Shown: positions 34,040-42,697, counted from the first letter of the stretch. The stretch is DNA of 64,000 nucleotides from Variovorax paradoxus (GCF_029919115.1 NZ_CP123990.1:5048501-5112500); one strand, 5' to 3'. Program-made: numbers and translations. Notes: a model not told the origin generated them from the letters alone.

Positions 34040-35053
34040 ATGCAGACGACGAAGAACGCGACAGAAACAGTCGCGGTGGCAAGCCGCCGCCGTTTCATTT
34101 CCATCGGAGCCGCCGCGGGCCTTGCCGGCGTGGCGCCGTGGGCCTTTGCGCAAGAGGGCTATCCGAAGCAGCCCATCAAGCTCATCGTGCCCTTTGCGGC
34201 CGGCAGCGGCACCGATGCGGTGGCGCGCATCACCGCGCAGATGCTGGGCGAGGCGCTGAAGACCTCGGTCATCGTCGACAACCGCGCGGGCGCCAACGGC
34301 GTGATTGCCGCCGAGTTCGTGGCCAAGGCGCCGCCCGACGGCTACACGCTCTTCATGACGACCAACACCACGCACTCGGCCAACCCGAGCCTGATGAAGT
34401 CGCTGCCCTACGACCCCGTGAAAGACTTCGCGCCCGTGAGCCGCATGGGCAACCTGCCGTTCATGCTGGTGGTGAACAACGACCTGCCGGTGAAGAGCGT
34501 GGCCGAGCTGCTGGCATGGGGCCGGGCCCATCCGGGCAAGCTCACTTATGCGAGCGGCAACAGCACCGGCATCGTGAGCGGCGCCACGCTGTCGCGCATG
34601 AGCGGCGTGCCGATGCTGCACGTGCCCTACAAGAGCACGCCGCCGGCCATCGCCGACCTGATCGGCGGGCAGGTGTCGATGATGGTGGTCGACCTGGCCG
34701 CGGGGCTCGCCACTGTCAAGGCCGGCAAGATGCGCGCGATTGCGGTCACCACGCAGGAGCGCACCAAGCTCTTTCCTGAGCTGCCGCCACTGGCCGACAC
34801 GCCGGAGCTCAAGGGCTTCGACATCACTTCGTGGAACGGCGTGTTCGCGCCGGCCGGAACGCCGCGGGACGTTGTGCTGAAGCTCAACAAGGCGCTGTCG
34901 GAAATGGCGAACGGTGCGGTGTTCCGGGAACGCGTCGCGAAGCTAGGCTTCGATGCGTTCGGCAGCACACCGGAGGAGTTGGGGGCGTTCACTGTGGCGG
35001 AGCTGGGCAAGTGGAAGAAGCTGATCCAGGCCGCGGGCATTCAACCGGAATGA
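34040..35053 (+). CDS. Bug/TctC-family solute-binding protein
   Basis: A 337-residue periplasmic receptor of the Bug family, usually binding carboxylates. The N-terminus RRRFISIGAAAGLAGVAPWAFAQ resembles a twin-arginine or long Sec signal. Family motifs are YPKQPIKLIVPFAAGSGTD, VDNRAGANGVIAAE, and PDGYTLFMTT. The membrane partners TctA/TctB are not in the window. It follows the cupin by 27 bases and precedes the CoA transferase, suggesting capture of the acid that is then activated. Confidence 0.92.
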   Translation: MQTTKNATETVAVASRRRFISIGAAAGLAGVAPWAFAQEGYPKQPIKLIVPFAAGSGTDAVARITAQMLGEALKTSVIVDNRAGANGVIAAEFVAKAPPDGYTLFMTTNTTHSANPSLMKSLPYDPVKDFAPVSRMGNLPFMLVVNNDLPVKSVAELLAWGRAHPGKLTYASGNSTGIVSGATLSRMSGVPMLHVPYKSTPPAIADLIGGQVSMMVVDLAAGLATVKAGKMRAIAVTTQERTKLFPELPPLADTPELKGFDITSWNGVFAPAGTPRDVVLKLNKALSEMANGAVFRERVAKLGFDAFGSTPEELGAFTVAELGKWKKLIQAAGIQPE

Positions 35054-35069
35054 CCGTGCTGTTGAATTT

Positions 35070-35177
35070 CTCCCTCCCCTCCCGGGGGAGGGCGGGGGTG
35101 GGGGCACGCGGCGTATCCATCGGGCGCTCTGCCTGCCCCCATCCCGACCTTCCCCCGGAAGGGGAAGGAGCAAAGAC
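35070..35177 (+). repeat. Palindromic element (CTCCCTCCCC family), copy 2
   Basis: A 108-bp copy between the Bug receptor and the CoA transferase. Its terminal GGGGAAGGAGCAAAGAC abuts the ATG at 35178, so the AAGGAG of the element is the only visible Shine-Dalgarno sequence of the CoA transferase gene. Confidence 0.9.
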
Positions 35178-36401
35178 ATGAACACTACGGGACCTCTCGA
35201 CGGCATCCGCATCCTCGACCTCACGGCGGTGGTGATGGGCCCCTACGCCACGCAGACGCTCGGCGACCTGGGCGCGGACATCGTCAAGGTCGAGCCGCCT
35301 TCAGGCGACAACCTGCGCGCGGTCGGTCCGATGCGCAATGCCGGCATGGGCGCGATGGCGCTGCACCTCAACCGCAACAAGCGCTCGATCGTGCTCGACC
35401 TCAAGCAGCCCGAGGGCCGCGAGGCCTGCCTGCGGCTCGCGGCCGGCTGCGATGCGCTCATCTACAACACGCGGCCGCAGGCGATGGCGCGGCTCGGGCT
35501 CGGCTACGAAGCGGTGGCCGCGGTCAACCCGAAGATCGTCTACCTCGGCGCGTTCGGCTATGGCGAAGAAGGCCCGTATGCCGGCAAGCCCGCGTACGAC
35601 GACCTGATCCAGGGCGCGGCCGGCGTTGCTTCGCTCTTTGCGCAGCAAAGCGGCGGCGCACCACGCTATGCCCCGGTCACGCTGGCCGACCGCGCCGTGG
35701 GCCTGCAGGCCGCCATCGCGCTGCTGGCTGCCGTGCTGCATGCGCAGCGCACCGGCCAGGGCCAGGCGGTGGAAGTGCCGATGTTCGAGGCGCTTTCGCA
35801 GTTCGTCATGGGCGACCATCTGGGTGGCCACAGCTTCGAGCCGCCGCTCGGCCCCACCGGCTATGCGCGCCTGCTCGCGCCGCACCGCAAGCCCTACGCC
35901 ACGGCAGACGGCTACCTGAGTGTGCTGATCTACAACGACAAGCACTGGCAGGCCTTCTTCGACGTGATCGGCCGGCCCGAGCTGCGCGACTCGCCGATGT
36001 TCGGCACGCACACGGCGCGCGCCGCGAACATTGGTGCGGTGTACGCGTTCGTGGCCGAGGTGATGGCCACGCGCGGCAGCGACGAATGGATGGCGGTGCT
36101 CGAAGCAGCCGACATCCCGGTCGCGCGCCTGCACAGCACCGAGAGCCTGCTCGACGACCCGCACCTGCGCGCGGTCGGTTTCTTTCCCGAACTCGGCCAC
36201 CCGAGCGAGGGCCGCATCCGCACGCTCGCGCCGGTCGGCCGCTACAGCGCCACGCCCGCGGCCATTCGCCGGCCCGCGCCGCGCATCGGCGAACAGAGTG
36301 TCGAGCTGCTGCGCGAAGCGGGCTATGCAAGCGAAGAGATCGACCGGATGCTCGCGCGCGGCGTGACGCTGCAGCCGGAACCCACGAAGGACAGCGAATG
36401 A
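35178..36401 (+). CDS. CaiB/BaiF-type (class III) CoA transferase
   Basis: A 407-residue family III CoA transferase, activating an acid by exchange with a CoA thioester. GIRILDLTAVVMGPYATQTLGDLGADIVKVE is the N-terminal signature. The catalytic Asp is expected in PAYDDLIQGAAG, matching Asp169 of formyl-CoA transferase. It is coupled to the next acyl-CoA dehydrogenase gene by an ATGA overlap. The ribosome site comes from the adjoining repeat. The acid is unknown; the pairing with a dehydrogenase suggests CoA activation followed by alpha,beta-oxidation. Confidence 0.93.
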   Translation: MNTTGPLDGIRILDLTAVVMGPYATQTLGDLGADIVKVEPPSGDNLRAVGPMRNAGMGAMALHLNRNKRSIVLDLKQPEGREACLRLAAGCDALIYNTRPQAMARLGLGYEAVAAVNPKIVYLGAFGYGEEGPYAGKPAYDDLIQGAAGVASLFAQQSGGAPRYAPVTLADRAVGLQAAIALLAAVLHAQRTGQGQAVEVPMFEALSQFVMGDHLGGHSFEPPLGPTGYARLLAPHRKPYATADGYLSVLIYNDKHWQAFFDVIGRPELRDSPMFGTHTARAANIGAVYAFVAEVMATRGSDEWMAVLEAADIPVARLHSTESLLDDPHLRAVGFFPELGHPSEGRIRTLAPVGRYSATPAAIRRPAPRIGEQSVELLREAGYASEEIDRMLARGVTLQPEPTKDSE

Positions 36402-37567
36402 AATTTTCCCTGAACGAAGACCAGCGCTCGCTGGTGGCGGCCATCGAGCGCCTCTGCGAAGACTTTCCTGCCGACTACTGGCGCGACCACGACGACCGCG
36501 CCGCGTTTCCGCACGAGTTCCACCGCGCCGTGGCCGATAGCGGCTGGCTCGGCATTGCAATGCCCGAGGCGCAGGGCGGTGCGGGCCTGGGCATTACCGA
36601 AGCGGCGCTGATGATGCGCGCCATCAGCGCATCGGGTGCGGGCATGTCGGGCGCGTCAGCGGTGCACATGAACATCTTCGGGCTCAACCCGGTGGTGGTG
36701 TTCGGCAGCGAGGCGCAGCGCCAACGGTTTTTGCCGCCGCTGATCGCCGGCACCGAGAAGGCCTGCTTCGCGGTGACCGAGCCCGATGCGGGGCTCGACA
36801 CCACGAGCCTCAAGACGCAGGCGGTGCGCCAGCCGAACGGCAGCTACCTGCTGCACGGCCGCAAGATCTGGATATCGACCGCGCAGGTGGCCGATCGCAT
36901 GCTGATCCTCACGCGCACCACGCCGATTGATCAGGTGAAAAAGCCCACGCAGGGCCTCACGCTGTTCTACACGCCGCTGGACCGTAGCAAGGTCGAGGTG
37001 CGCGAGATCCACAAGCTCGGACGCGCGGCGGTCGATTCGAACATGCTCTTCATCGACGGGCTCCAGGTGCCCGAGGAAGACCGCATCGGCGAAGAAGGCC
37101 GCGGCTTCGAGTACATCCTGCACGGGCTCAATCCCGAGCGCATATTGATCGCGGCCGAAGCCATCGGCATCGGCCGGGCCGCATTGCGCATTGCCTCGCA
37201 GTACGCGCAGGAGCGCATCGTTTTCGGCCGGCCTATCGGCCAGAACCAGGGCGTGGCGCATCCGCTTGCGCGCGCCTGGGCCAACCTCGAGGCGGCCGAC
37301 CTGATGGTGTTCAAGGCCGCCACGCTGTACGACGCGGGCGAGCCCTGCGGCACCGAGGCCAACGCGGCCAAGTACCTGGCGGCGGAGGCCGCGCACGACG
37401 CCTGCCAGAACGCGGTGCTCACGCTCGGCGGCATGGGCTACGCGAAGGAATACCACGTGGAGCGCCTGCTGCGTGAGAGCTACATCCCGCGCATTGCGCC
37501 CGTGAGCCCGCAGATGATCCTGAACTTCATTGCGGAAAAAGCGCTCGGATTGCCCAAGTCGTATTGA
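36398..37567 (+). CDS. Acyl-CoA dehydrogenase with helix-G-type catalytic Glu
   Basis: A 389-residue acyl-CoA dehydrogenase. The FAD-binding and substrate segments are FAVTEPDAGLDTT and GRKIWISTAQVADR. The usual C-terminal YEGTSE is replaced by IAPVSPQMILNF, so the normal catalytic Glu is absent. GLNPERILIA puts Glu247 where isovaleryl-CoA dehydrogenase has its helix-G base, which probably takes over. The start overlaps the CoA transferase stop. It is likely the oxidation step for the CoA ester made by that enzyme. Confidence 0.9.
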   Translation: MKFSLNEDQRSLVAAIERLCEDFPADYWRDHDDRAAFPHEFHRAVADSGWLGIAMPEAQGGAGLGITEAALMMRAISASGAGMSGASAVHMNIFGLNPVVVFGSEAQRQRFLPPLIAGTEKACFAVTEPDAGLDTTSLKTQAVRQPNGSYLLHGRKIWISTAQVADRMLILTRTTPIDQVKKPTQGLTLFYTPLDRSKVEVREIHKLGRAAVDSNMLFIDGLQVPEEDRIGEEGRGFEYILHGLNPERILIAAEAIGIGRAALRIASQYAQERIVFGRPIGQNQGVAHPLARAWANLEAADLMVFKAATLYDAGEPCGTEANAAKYLAAEAAHDACQNAVLTLGGMGYAKEYHVERLLRESYIPRIAPVSPQMILNFIAEKALGLPKSY

Positions 37568-37590
37568 GCGATGTTGCTGCGCTGGCACGA

Positions 37591-37619
37591 TTTGCAACGC
37601 CAGCGGCGGGCATTGCAAC
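37591..37619. promoter_or_regulatory. Candidate AraC-type operator upstream of HMG-CoA lyase
   Basis: TTTGCAAC (37591-37598) and ATTGCAAC (37612-37619) are direct repeats 21 bp apart, matching at 7 of 8 positions. The second half-site is 97 bases from the lyase ATG. The same half-site, with the same spacing and a similar distance, lies upstream of liuA. Confidence 0.5.
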
Positions 37620-37715
37620 CCCGCGCGGCAGCCCCGGCCAAGCACGCCGGATGCAGGTGGCCGACAATCGGCGGACGGCCATTTTTCCTATTCCTGCGAA
37701 TTCCAGAGACACGCC

Positions 37716-38636
37716 ATGAAACTCCCCGCCAAGGTCAAGATCGTCGACGTCGGTCCGCGCGACGGACTGCAGAACGAGAAGCAACCCGTCCCGGCTGACG
37801 TCAAGATCGGGCTGGTGCATCGCCTCCAGGACGCAGGCGTGAACGAGATCGAGGTCACCAGCTTCGTCAGCCCCAAGTGGGTGCCGCAGATGGGCGACAA
37901 CGCCGAGGTGATGCACGGCATCAAGCGCAAGCCCGGCGTGCGCTACTCGGTGCTCACGCCCAACATGAAGGGCTTCGAGGCCGCCATTGCCGCGCCGCGC
38001 GAAGAGTGGCCCGACGAGATCGTGGTGTTCGGCGCCGCGAGCGAGGCCTTCAGCCAGAAGAACATCAACTGCTCCATTGCCGAGAGCATCGAGCGCTTTG
38101 CGCCCGTGGTGGCCGCCGCGCGCGAAAAAGGCATCGGCGTGCGCGGCGCCATGTCGTGCACCGTCGGCTGCCCGTACGAAGGCGAGGTCGCGCCCGAGCG
38201 TGTGGGCATGCTGGCCAAGTTGATGAAGGACATCGGCGTGCAGCGCGTGGACGTGGCCGACACCATCGGCGTGGGCACGCCTCGCAAGGTGCGGGCCGCC
38301 ATCGAGGCCACGCTGGCGCACTTCGGCGTGGACGACATCTCGGGCCACTTCCACGACACCTACGGCCAGGCGCTGGTCAACACGCTGGCCTCGCTGGAGC
38401 TGGGGGTCTGGAACTTCCAGTCGTCCTCCGCCGGGCTGGGCGGCTGCCCCTACGCCAAGGGCGCGACCGGCAACGTGGCGACCGAAGACGTGGTGTACAT
38501 GCTGCATGGCATGGGCATCGAGACCGGCATCGACCTGGACAAGCTGATCGACGCGGGCGTGTACATCAGCGAGGCGCTCGGGCGCGAGCCGAATTCGCGG
38601 GCGTCGAAGGCCATCCGCACCAAGCGGGCCGGCTGA
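37716..38636 (+). CDS. liuE: Hydroxymethylglutaryl-CoA lyase
   Basis: A 306-residue TIM-barrel lyase that cleaves HMG-CoA to acetoacetate and acetyl-CoA, the last step of leucine degradation. DVGPRDGLQNE at 11-21 holds the catalytic Arg and Asp; ISGHFHDTYGQAL supplies metal-binding His; the catalytic Cys is in GLGGCPYAKGATGNVATED. It is not contiguous with liuABCD but follows the acyl-CoA dehydrogenase after 148 bases that include a likely AraC-type operator. It completes the pathway present in the window. Confidence 0.95.
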   Translation: MKLPAKVKIVDVGPRDGLQNEKQPVPADVKIGLVHRLQDAGVNEIEVTSFVSPKWVPQMGDNAEVMHGIKRKPGVRYSVLTPNMKGFEAAIAAPREEWPDEIVVFGAASEAFSQKNINCSIAESIERFAPVVAAAREKGIGVRGAMSCTVGCPYEGEVAPERVGMLAKLMKDIGVQRVDVADTIGVGTPRKVRAAIEATLAHFGVDDISGHFHDTYGQALVNTLASLELGVWNFQSSSAGLGGCPYAKGATGNVATEDVVYMLHGMGIETGIDLDKLIDAGVYISEALGREPNSRASKAIRTKRAG

Positions 38637-38659
38637 GCCCCGCACGCAAAGGAGTTCTC

Positions 38660-39307
38660 ATGGACCTGCATGTCTGGCTCGCATTTCTGGTGGCCAGTTG
38701 CGTCATCGCGGTTTCGCCCGGTTCGGGCGCGGTCCTCAGCATGAGCCATGGGCTCAGCTACGGCGTGCGTCGCACCACGGCGACCATCATCGGCCTGCAG
38801 CTGGGGCTGGCCGTGATCCTGCTGGTGGCGGGCCTCGGCGTGGGCGCGGTGCTCACCGCCTCGGCGACCGCGTTCACGGTGATCAAGGTGGTGGGCGCGT
38901 GCTACCTGCTGTGGCTGGGCTGGCGCCAATGGCGGGCGCCCGTGTCGGCTGTCGCCAAGGCGGATGGCGGTGCGCCGGATTCCGTTCGCGAACCCGAGCT
39001 CTCGGCAGGGCAGCGCGTGCTGCGCGGCTTCCTGACCAACGTGACCAATCCCAAGGGCATCGTCTTCATGGCCGCCGTGCTGCCTCAGTTCATCCAGCCG
39101 ACGCGGCCGTTATGGCTGCAACTGCTGGTGCTGCTGCTCACGACGGTGATGGTCGACGTGACCGTGATGCACGGCTACGCCTGGCTGGCCGCGCGGCTGC
39201 AAGGCGTGCTCCGCAGCGTGCGTGCCCGGCGCGCGCAGAACCGCGTCTTCGGCGGCGTGCTGATGGCGATGGGCGCCTTCCTGTTCATGTTCAAGCGCAA
39301 CGCCTGA
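38660..39307 (+). CDS. LysE/RhtB-family exporter
   Basis: A 215-residue amino-acid efflux permease of the LysE/RhtB family. The N-terminus VASCVIAVSPGSGAVLSMSHGLSYG has the family's SPGP-like turn; about six hydrophobic helices are visible, with FLTNVTNPKGIVFMAAVLPQF as the conserved loop. AAAGGAG precedes the ATG, 23 bases after the lyase stop, so it may share that transcript. Substrates are typically amino acids or homoserine lactones; not determinable here. Confidence 0.9.
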   Translation: MDLHVWLAFLVASCVIAVSPGSGAVLSMSHGLSYGVRRTTATIIGLQLGLAVILLVAGLGVGAVLTASATAFTVIKVVGACYLLWLGWRQWRAPVSAVAKADGGAPDSVREPELSAGQRVLRGFLTNVTNPKGIVFMAAVLPQFIQPTRPLWLQLLVLLLTTVMVDVTVMHGYAWLAARLQGVLRSVRARRAQNRVFGGVLMAMGAFLFMFKRNA

Positions 39308-39323
39308 TAAATTCGAGCGCATC

Positions 39324-39812
39324 ATGTGCGGCTCTGAACTCCATTCCCTCCCCGAAGGCGTGCAACGCGTCTCACGCGTGCTCCAGGACGCCGGCCACCC
39401 CCATTCGCCGCGCATGCTCGACGACGCCTGCCGCACCGCGCAGCAGGCGGCCGATGCACTCGGCATCTCGGTCGGGCAGATTGCCAAGAGCATCATCTTC
39501 CGCCGCAAGAGCGACGACGCTGCGGTGCTGGTCATTACCTCGGGCGACAAGCGCGTGGACGAGAAGAAGGTCGACGCGCTCATCGGCAAGACCGGGCGCG
39601 CCGACGCCGAGTTCGTGAAGGCGCGCACCGGCTTCACCATCGGCGGCGTGTCGCCGGTAGGGCATGCAACCAAGCCGGTGGTGCTGATCGATCGCGAGCT
39701 GTTCCGCTTCGATGACATCTGGGCTGCGGCAGGGCACCCGCATGCGGTGTTCCAACTCAAGCCGCAAGATCTCGAAACCCTCACCGGTGCGCCGGTGGCG
39801 GACGTGGTTTGA
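39324..39812 (+). CDS. YbaK/EbsC-type aminoacyl-tRNA deacylase
   Basis: A 162-residue trans-editing hydrolase of the YbaK/ProX group that removes mischarged amino acids (such as Cys or Ala on tRNA-Pro). The typical segments are SVGQIAKSIIFRRKSDDAAVLVITSG (catalytic Lys region) and TGFTIGGVSPVGH. It is free standing rather than fused to a synthetase. The stop TGA overlaps the next gene's TTG start. Confidence 0.87.
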   Translation: MCGSELHSLPEGVQRVSRVLQDAGHPHSPRMLDDACRTAQQAADALGISVGQIAKSIIFRRKSDDAAVLVITSGDKRVDEKKVDALIGKTGRADAEFVKARTGFTIGGVSPVGHATKPVVLIDRELFRFDDIWAAAGHPHAVFQLKPQDLETLTGAPVADVV

Positions 39813-40075
39813 ACTTCGCAGAAGCCGAGACGCTGGCCGCACGCGCGGCCGCGGTGCAAGCGCTGCCCGAAGGCGTGCCCTCGCCGTGCACCTCCGTCTG
39901 CCGCATGGACCGCCAGAGCGGCTTCTGCGAGGGGTGCCTGCGCACCATCCCGGAGATTGCGGCCTGGAGCAAGATGGAGGACGCCGCCCGCCGCGGGGTA
40001 TGGCACGCGATAGAGTTGCGGGCGCGTGCCGGCATCTGGCGGCTGGCCGAGGCACCCGGAGACAACCACGCATGA
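39809..40075 (+). CDS. DUF1289 small protein
   Basis: An 88-residue protein of the DUF1289 family with the four-Cys pattern SPCTSVCRMDRQSGFCEGCLRTIPEIAAW, probably a small zinc- or iron-binding knuckle. A TTG start at 39809 overlaps the YbaK stop (TTGA) and the gene's own stop overlaps the next ATG, so all three genes are translationally coupled. No function is established. Confidence 0.82.
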   Translation: MNFAEAETLAARAAAVQALPEGVPSPCTSVCRMDRQSGFCEGCLRTIPEIAAWSKMEDAARRGVWHAIELRARAGIWRLAEAPGDNHA

Positions 40076-40716
40076 AGCACATCGACTTTTACCTCGACTT
40101 CATTTCGCCCTATGCGTACCTTGCGTTCGAGCACCTGCCCCAGGCGCTCGAAGGCCTGAGCTGCAGCGTGGCGTACAAGCCGCTGCTGCTTGGTGCGTTG
40201 CTCAAGCACCATGGCCAGCTCGGCCCCGCCGAGATTCCGGCCAAGCGCAGCTGGACCTACAGGCATGTGCTGTGGCTAGGTCACGCCAACGGCATTCCCA
40301 TCGAGATGCCGGCCTCGCACCCGTACAACCCGCTTCCGCACCTGCGGCTCGCGGTCTCCACGTCGGACGACGGAAGCATCAGCCGCCTGGTGGCCGAAAC
40401 CGTTTTTCGCAACGTGTGGCGCGGCGGCGAAGAAGCTGGCGACCCCACGCGCCTGGCCGCGCTCGCGGCGCAGCTGCGGCCCAGGCGCGAAATGAACAGC
40501 GACGAGAGCAAGGCATTGCTCAAGCGCAACACCGACGAAGCGGTACAGGCGGGCGTGTTCGGTACGCCCGCGTATGCGGTCGACGGCCGGCTGTTCTGGG
40601 GTTTCGACGGGCTTGCGATGCTGCGTGCCTACCTGGCCGGCGATGTGTGGTTCGACGGGCCCCAGTGGGCCGGCGCAGACCAGCGTCCATCGATGCTGCG
40701 CAGCAGCAAAAACTGA
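40072..40716 (+). CDS. 2-hydroxychromene-2-carboxylate isomerase family (DsbA-like fold)
   Basis: A 214-residue kappa-class GST/DsbA-fold protein. HIDFYLDFISPYAYLAFEHLP has the catalytic Ser of HCCA isomerases; VFGTPAYAVDGRLFWGFDGLAMLRAYL is the C-terminal glutathione-binding signature. In naphthalene breakdown it isomerises 2-hydroxychromene-2-carboxylate, but no other aromatic genes are near, so a general glutathione-dependent isomerase is possible. It is coupled to DUF1289 by ATGA. Confidence 0.87.
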   Translation: MKHIDFYLDFISPYAYLAFEHLPQALEGLSCSVAYKPLLLGALLKHHGQLGPAEIPAKRSWTYRHVLWLGHANGIPIEMPASHPYNPLPHLRLAVSTSDDGSISRLVAETVFRNVWRGGEEAGDPTRLAALAAQLRPRREMNSDESKALLKRNTDEAVQAGVFGTPAYAVDGRLFWGFDGLAMLRAYLAGDVWFDGPQWAGADQRPSMLRSSKN

Positions 40717-40885
40717 TCAGGACTTTCCCGATTTCTTACAACCTGAAACGAGCGCTGCGGGTTTCACCTTAATTCGTAAGCGTCGGTTCAGTTTCGCGAA
40801 AGGCTCGGGTCAGTCGCGCCTCCAAGAATGCCCCACGGTCCCGAATGCCGGGACTGAACGAACGCATACACAGGAGACGACGCAA
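40717..40885. other. 169-base leader before MHS transporter
   Basis: No gene is seen. A GTCCCG-AATGC-CGGGAC hairpin (40838-40854) lies 32 bases before the ATG, with longer-range GTTCAGT/ACTGAAC arms at 40786-40792 and 40853-40859. An AT-rich patch (TTCACCTTAATTCGTAAG) may hold the promoter. Confidence 0.5.
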
Positions 40886-42580
40886 ATGGCAGCAACACTG
40901 GATTCGAGGGGGGTGCCGCATCCGGCCCCCCGGCCCATGTCCGCGGAGGAAAAGAAGGTCATCTTCGCTTCCTCGCTTGGCACGGTGTTCGAGTGGTACG
41001 ACTTCTACCTTTACGGTTCGCTGGCCGCGATCATCGCGAAGCAGTTCTTCAGCGGCCTCGATGCGGGCGCGGCCTTCATCTTTGCGCTGCTGGCATTCGC
41101 GGCGGGCTTCCTGGTGCGGCCGTTCGGCGCCATCGTGTTCGGCCGGCTCGGCGACATGATCGGGCGCAAGTACACCTTCCTGGTCACCATTCTCATCATG
41201 GGCCTGTCGACCTTCATCGTCGGCTTGCTGCCCAGCTACGCAACCATCGGCGTTGCCGCGCCGGTGATCCTGATTGCGCTGCGCATGCTGCAGGGCCTTG
41301 CGCTCGGCGGTGAGTACGGCGGTGCCGCCACCTATGTGGCCGAGCACTCGCCGCACGGCAAGCGCGGCGCCTACACCTCGTGGATCCAGACCACGGCAAC
41401 GCTCGGCCTGTTCCTGAGCCTGCTGGTCATCCTGGGTGTGCGCGAATGGCTCGGCGAAGCGGTGTTCAACGACTGGGGCTGGCGCATTCCGTTCCTGGTG
41501 TCGATCCTGCTGCTCGGCATCTCGGTGTGGATCCGCCTTTCGCTGTCGGAGTCGCCGGCCTTCCAGAAGATGAAGGCCGAGGGCAAGACCTCGAAGGCCC
41601 CGCTGTCCGAGTCGTTCGGCGAGTGGAAGAACCTCAAGATCGTGATCCTGGCGCTGGTCGGCCTTACGGCAGGCCAGGCGGTGGTCTGGTATTCGGGCCA
41701 GTTCTATGCGCTGTTCTTCCTGACCGCTCAGCTCAAGGTCGATGCGACCACTGCCAACCTGATGATCGCCGCCGCGCTGCTGCTCGGAACGCCGTTCTTC
41801 GTGGTCTTCGGCACGCTGTCCGACAAGATCGGCCGCAAGCCGATCATCATGGCCGGCTGCCTGCTGGCCGTGGTCACGTATTTCCCGGTCTTCAAGATGC
41901 TGACCGAAGCTGCCAACCCCGACCTGGCCAAGGCGCAAGCCACCGCCGGCGTCACCGTCACGGCCGACCCTGCCACCTGCTCGTTCCAGGGCAACCCCGT
42001 GGCGCGCGAAATCGACTTCCGCAGCTCGTGCGACATCGCCAAGCGCTACCTTGTGCAGAACTCGGTGAGCTATGAGAACGTGGCCGGCGCACCCGGTTCG
42101 AAGGCTGTCGTGAAGATCGGCAACAAGACGGTCGAGGCACCGGTCGGCAATGTCGTCAACCTCAAGTTCGACGAAACCTCCGTCAAGGAGATCGCCGCCT
42201 TCAAGAAAGGCGTGGCCGAAGACCTGAAGGTTGCCGGTTATCCGGCCAAGGCGGACCCCACGAAGATCAACAAGCTGCTGACCATCGGGCTGCTGTTCTG
42301 GCTGGTGCTGCTGGTAACCATGGTCTATGGTCCCATCGCCGCAATGCTGGTGGAACTGTTCCCCACCCGCATCCGCTACACCTCGATGAGCCTGCCGTAC
42401 CACATCGGCAACGGCTGGTTCGGCGGCCTGCTGCCCACCACCGCCTTTGCCATCGTGGCCTCGACCGGCAACATGTACAACGGCCTCTGGTACCCGATCA
42501 TCATCGCCGGCGTCACGCTGGTGGTGGGTACGCTGTTCATTCGCGAGACGAAGGACGTGGACATCTACGCGAACGACTGA
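40886..42580 (+). CDS. MHS-family (metabolite:H+ symporter) MFS transporter with periplasmic insertion
   Basis: A 564-residue proton symporter of the ShiA/ProP type. SSLGTVFEWYDFYLYGSLAAI is the family N-terminal signature, and GRLGDMIGRKYTF the TM2-3 loop. It is longer than the usual ~430-450 residues because about 120 residues (roughly 338-460) are inserted after TM9, in the loop facing the periplasm. The insertion holds two Cys (PATCSF and SSCDIA) that could form a disulfide. CAGGAG precedes the ATG; a terminator follows. The substrate is probably a carboxylate or osmolyte, unproven. Confidence 0.9.
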   Translation: MAATLDSRGVPHPAPRPMSAEEKKVIFASSLGTVFEWYDFYLYGSLAAIIAKQFFSGLDAGAAFIFALLAFAAGFLVRPFGAIVFGRLGDMIGRKYTFLVTILIMGLSTFIVGLLPSYATIGVAAPVILIALRMLQGLALGGEYGGAATYVAEHSPHGKRGAYTSWIQTTATLGLFLSLLVILGVREWLGEAVFNDWGWRIPFLVSILLLGISVWIRLSLSESPAFQKMKAEGKTSKAPLSESFGEWKNLKIVILALVGLTAGQAVVWYSGQFYALFFLTAQLKVDATTANLMIAAALLLGTPFFVVFGTLSDKIGRKPIIMAGCLLAVVTYFPVFKMLTEAANPDLAKAQATAGVTVTADPATCSFQGNPVAREIDFRSSCDIAKRYLVQNSVSYENVAGAPGSKAVVKIGNKTVEAPVGNVVNLKFDETSVKEIAAFKKGVAEDLKVAGYPAKADPTKINKLLTIGLLFWLVLLVTMVYGPIAAMLVELFPTRIRYTSMSLPYHIGNGWFGGLLPTTAFAIVASTGNMYNGLWYPIIIAGVTLVVGTLFIRETKDVDIYAND

Positions 42581-42632
42581 CCGCAGGGTTCGGCAGGAGG
42601 GCGGCGAGAGCCGGCCCTCCGTTCAACAAAGG

Positions 42633-42662
42633 GGCTTCATGCCGTCGGCATGAGGCCTTTTT
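42633..42662 (+). terminator. Intrinsic terminator after MHS transporter
   Basis: GGCTTCATGCC and GGCATGAGGCC pair around a GTC loop (one G-U pair) and are followed by five T. It sits 52 bases beyond the transporter stop and before the 48-residue gene. Confidence 0.85.
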
Positions 42663-42697
42663 CTTGAACCCATTGAACCCATCAGGAGATACGACCC

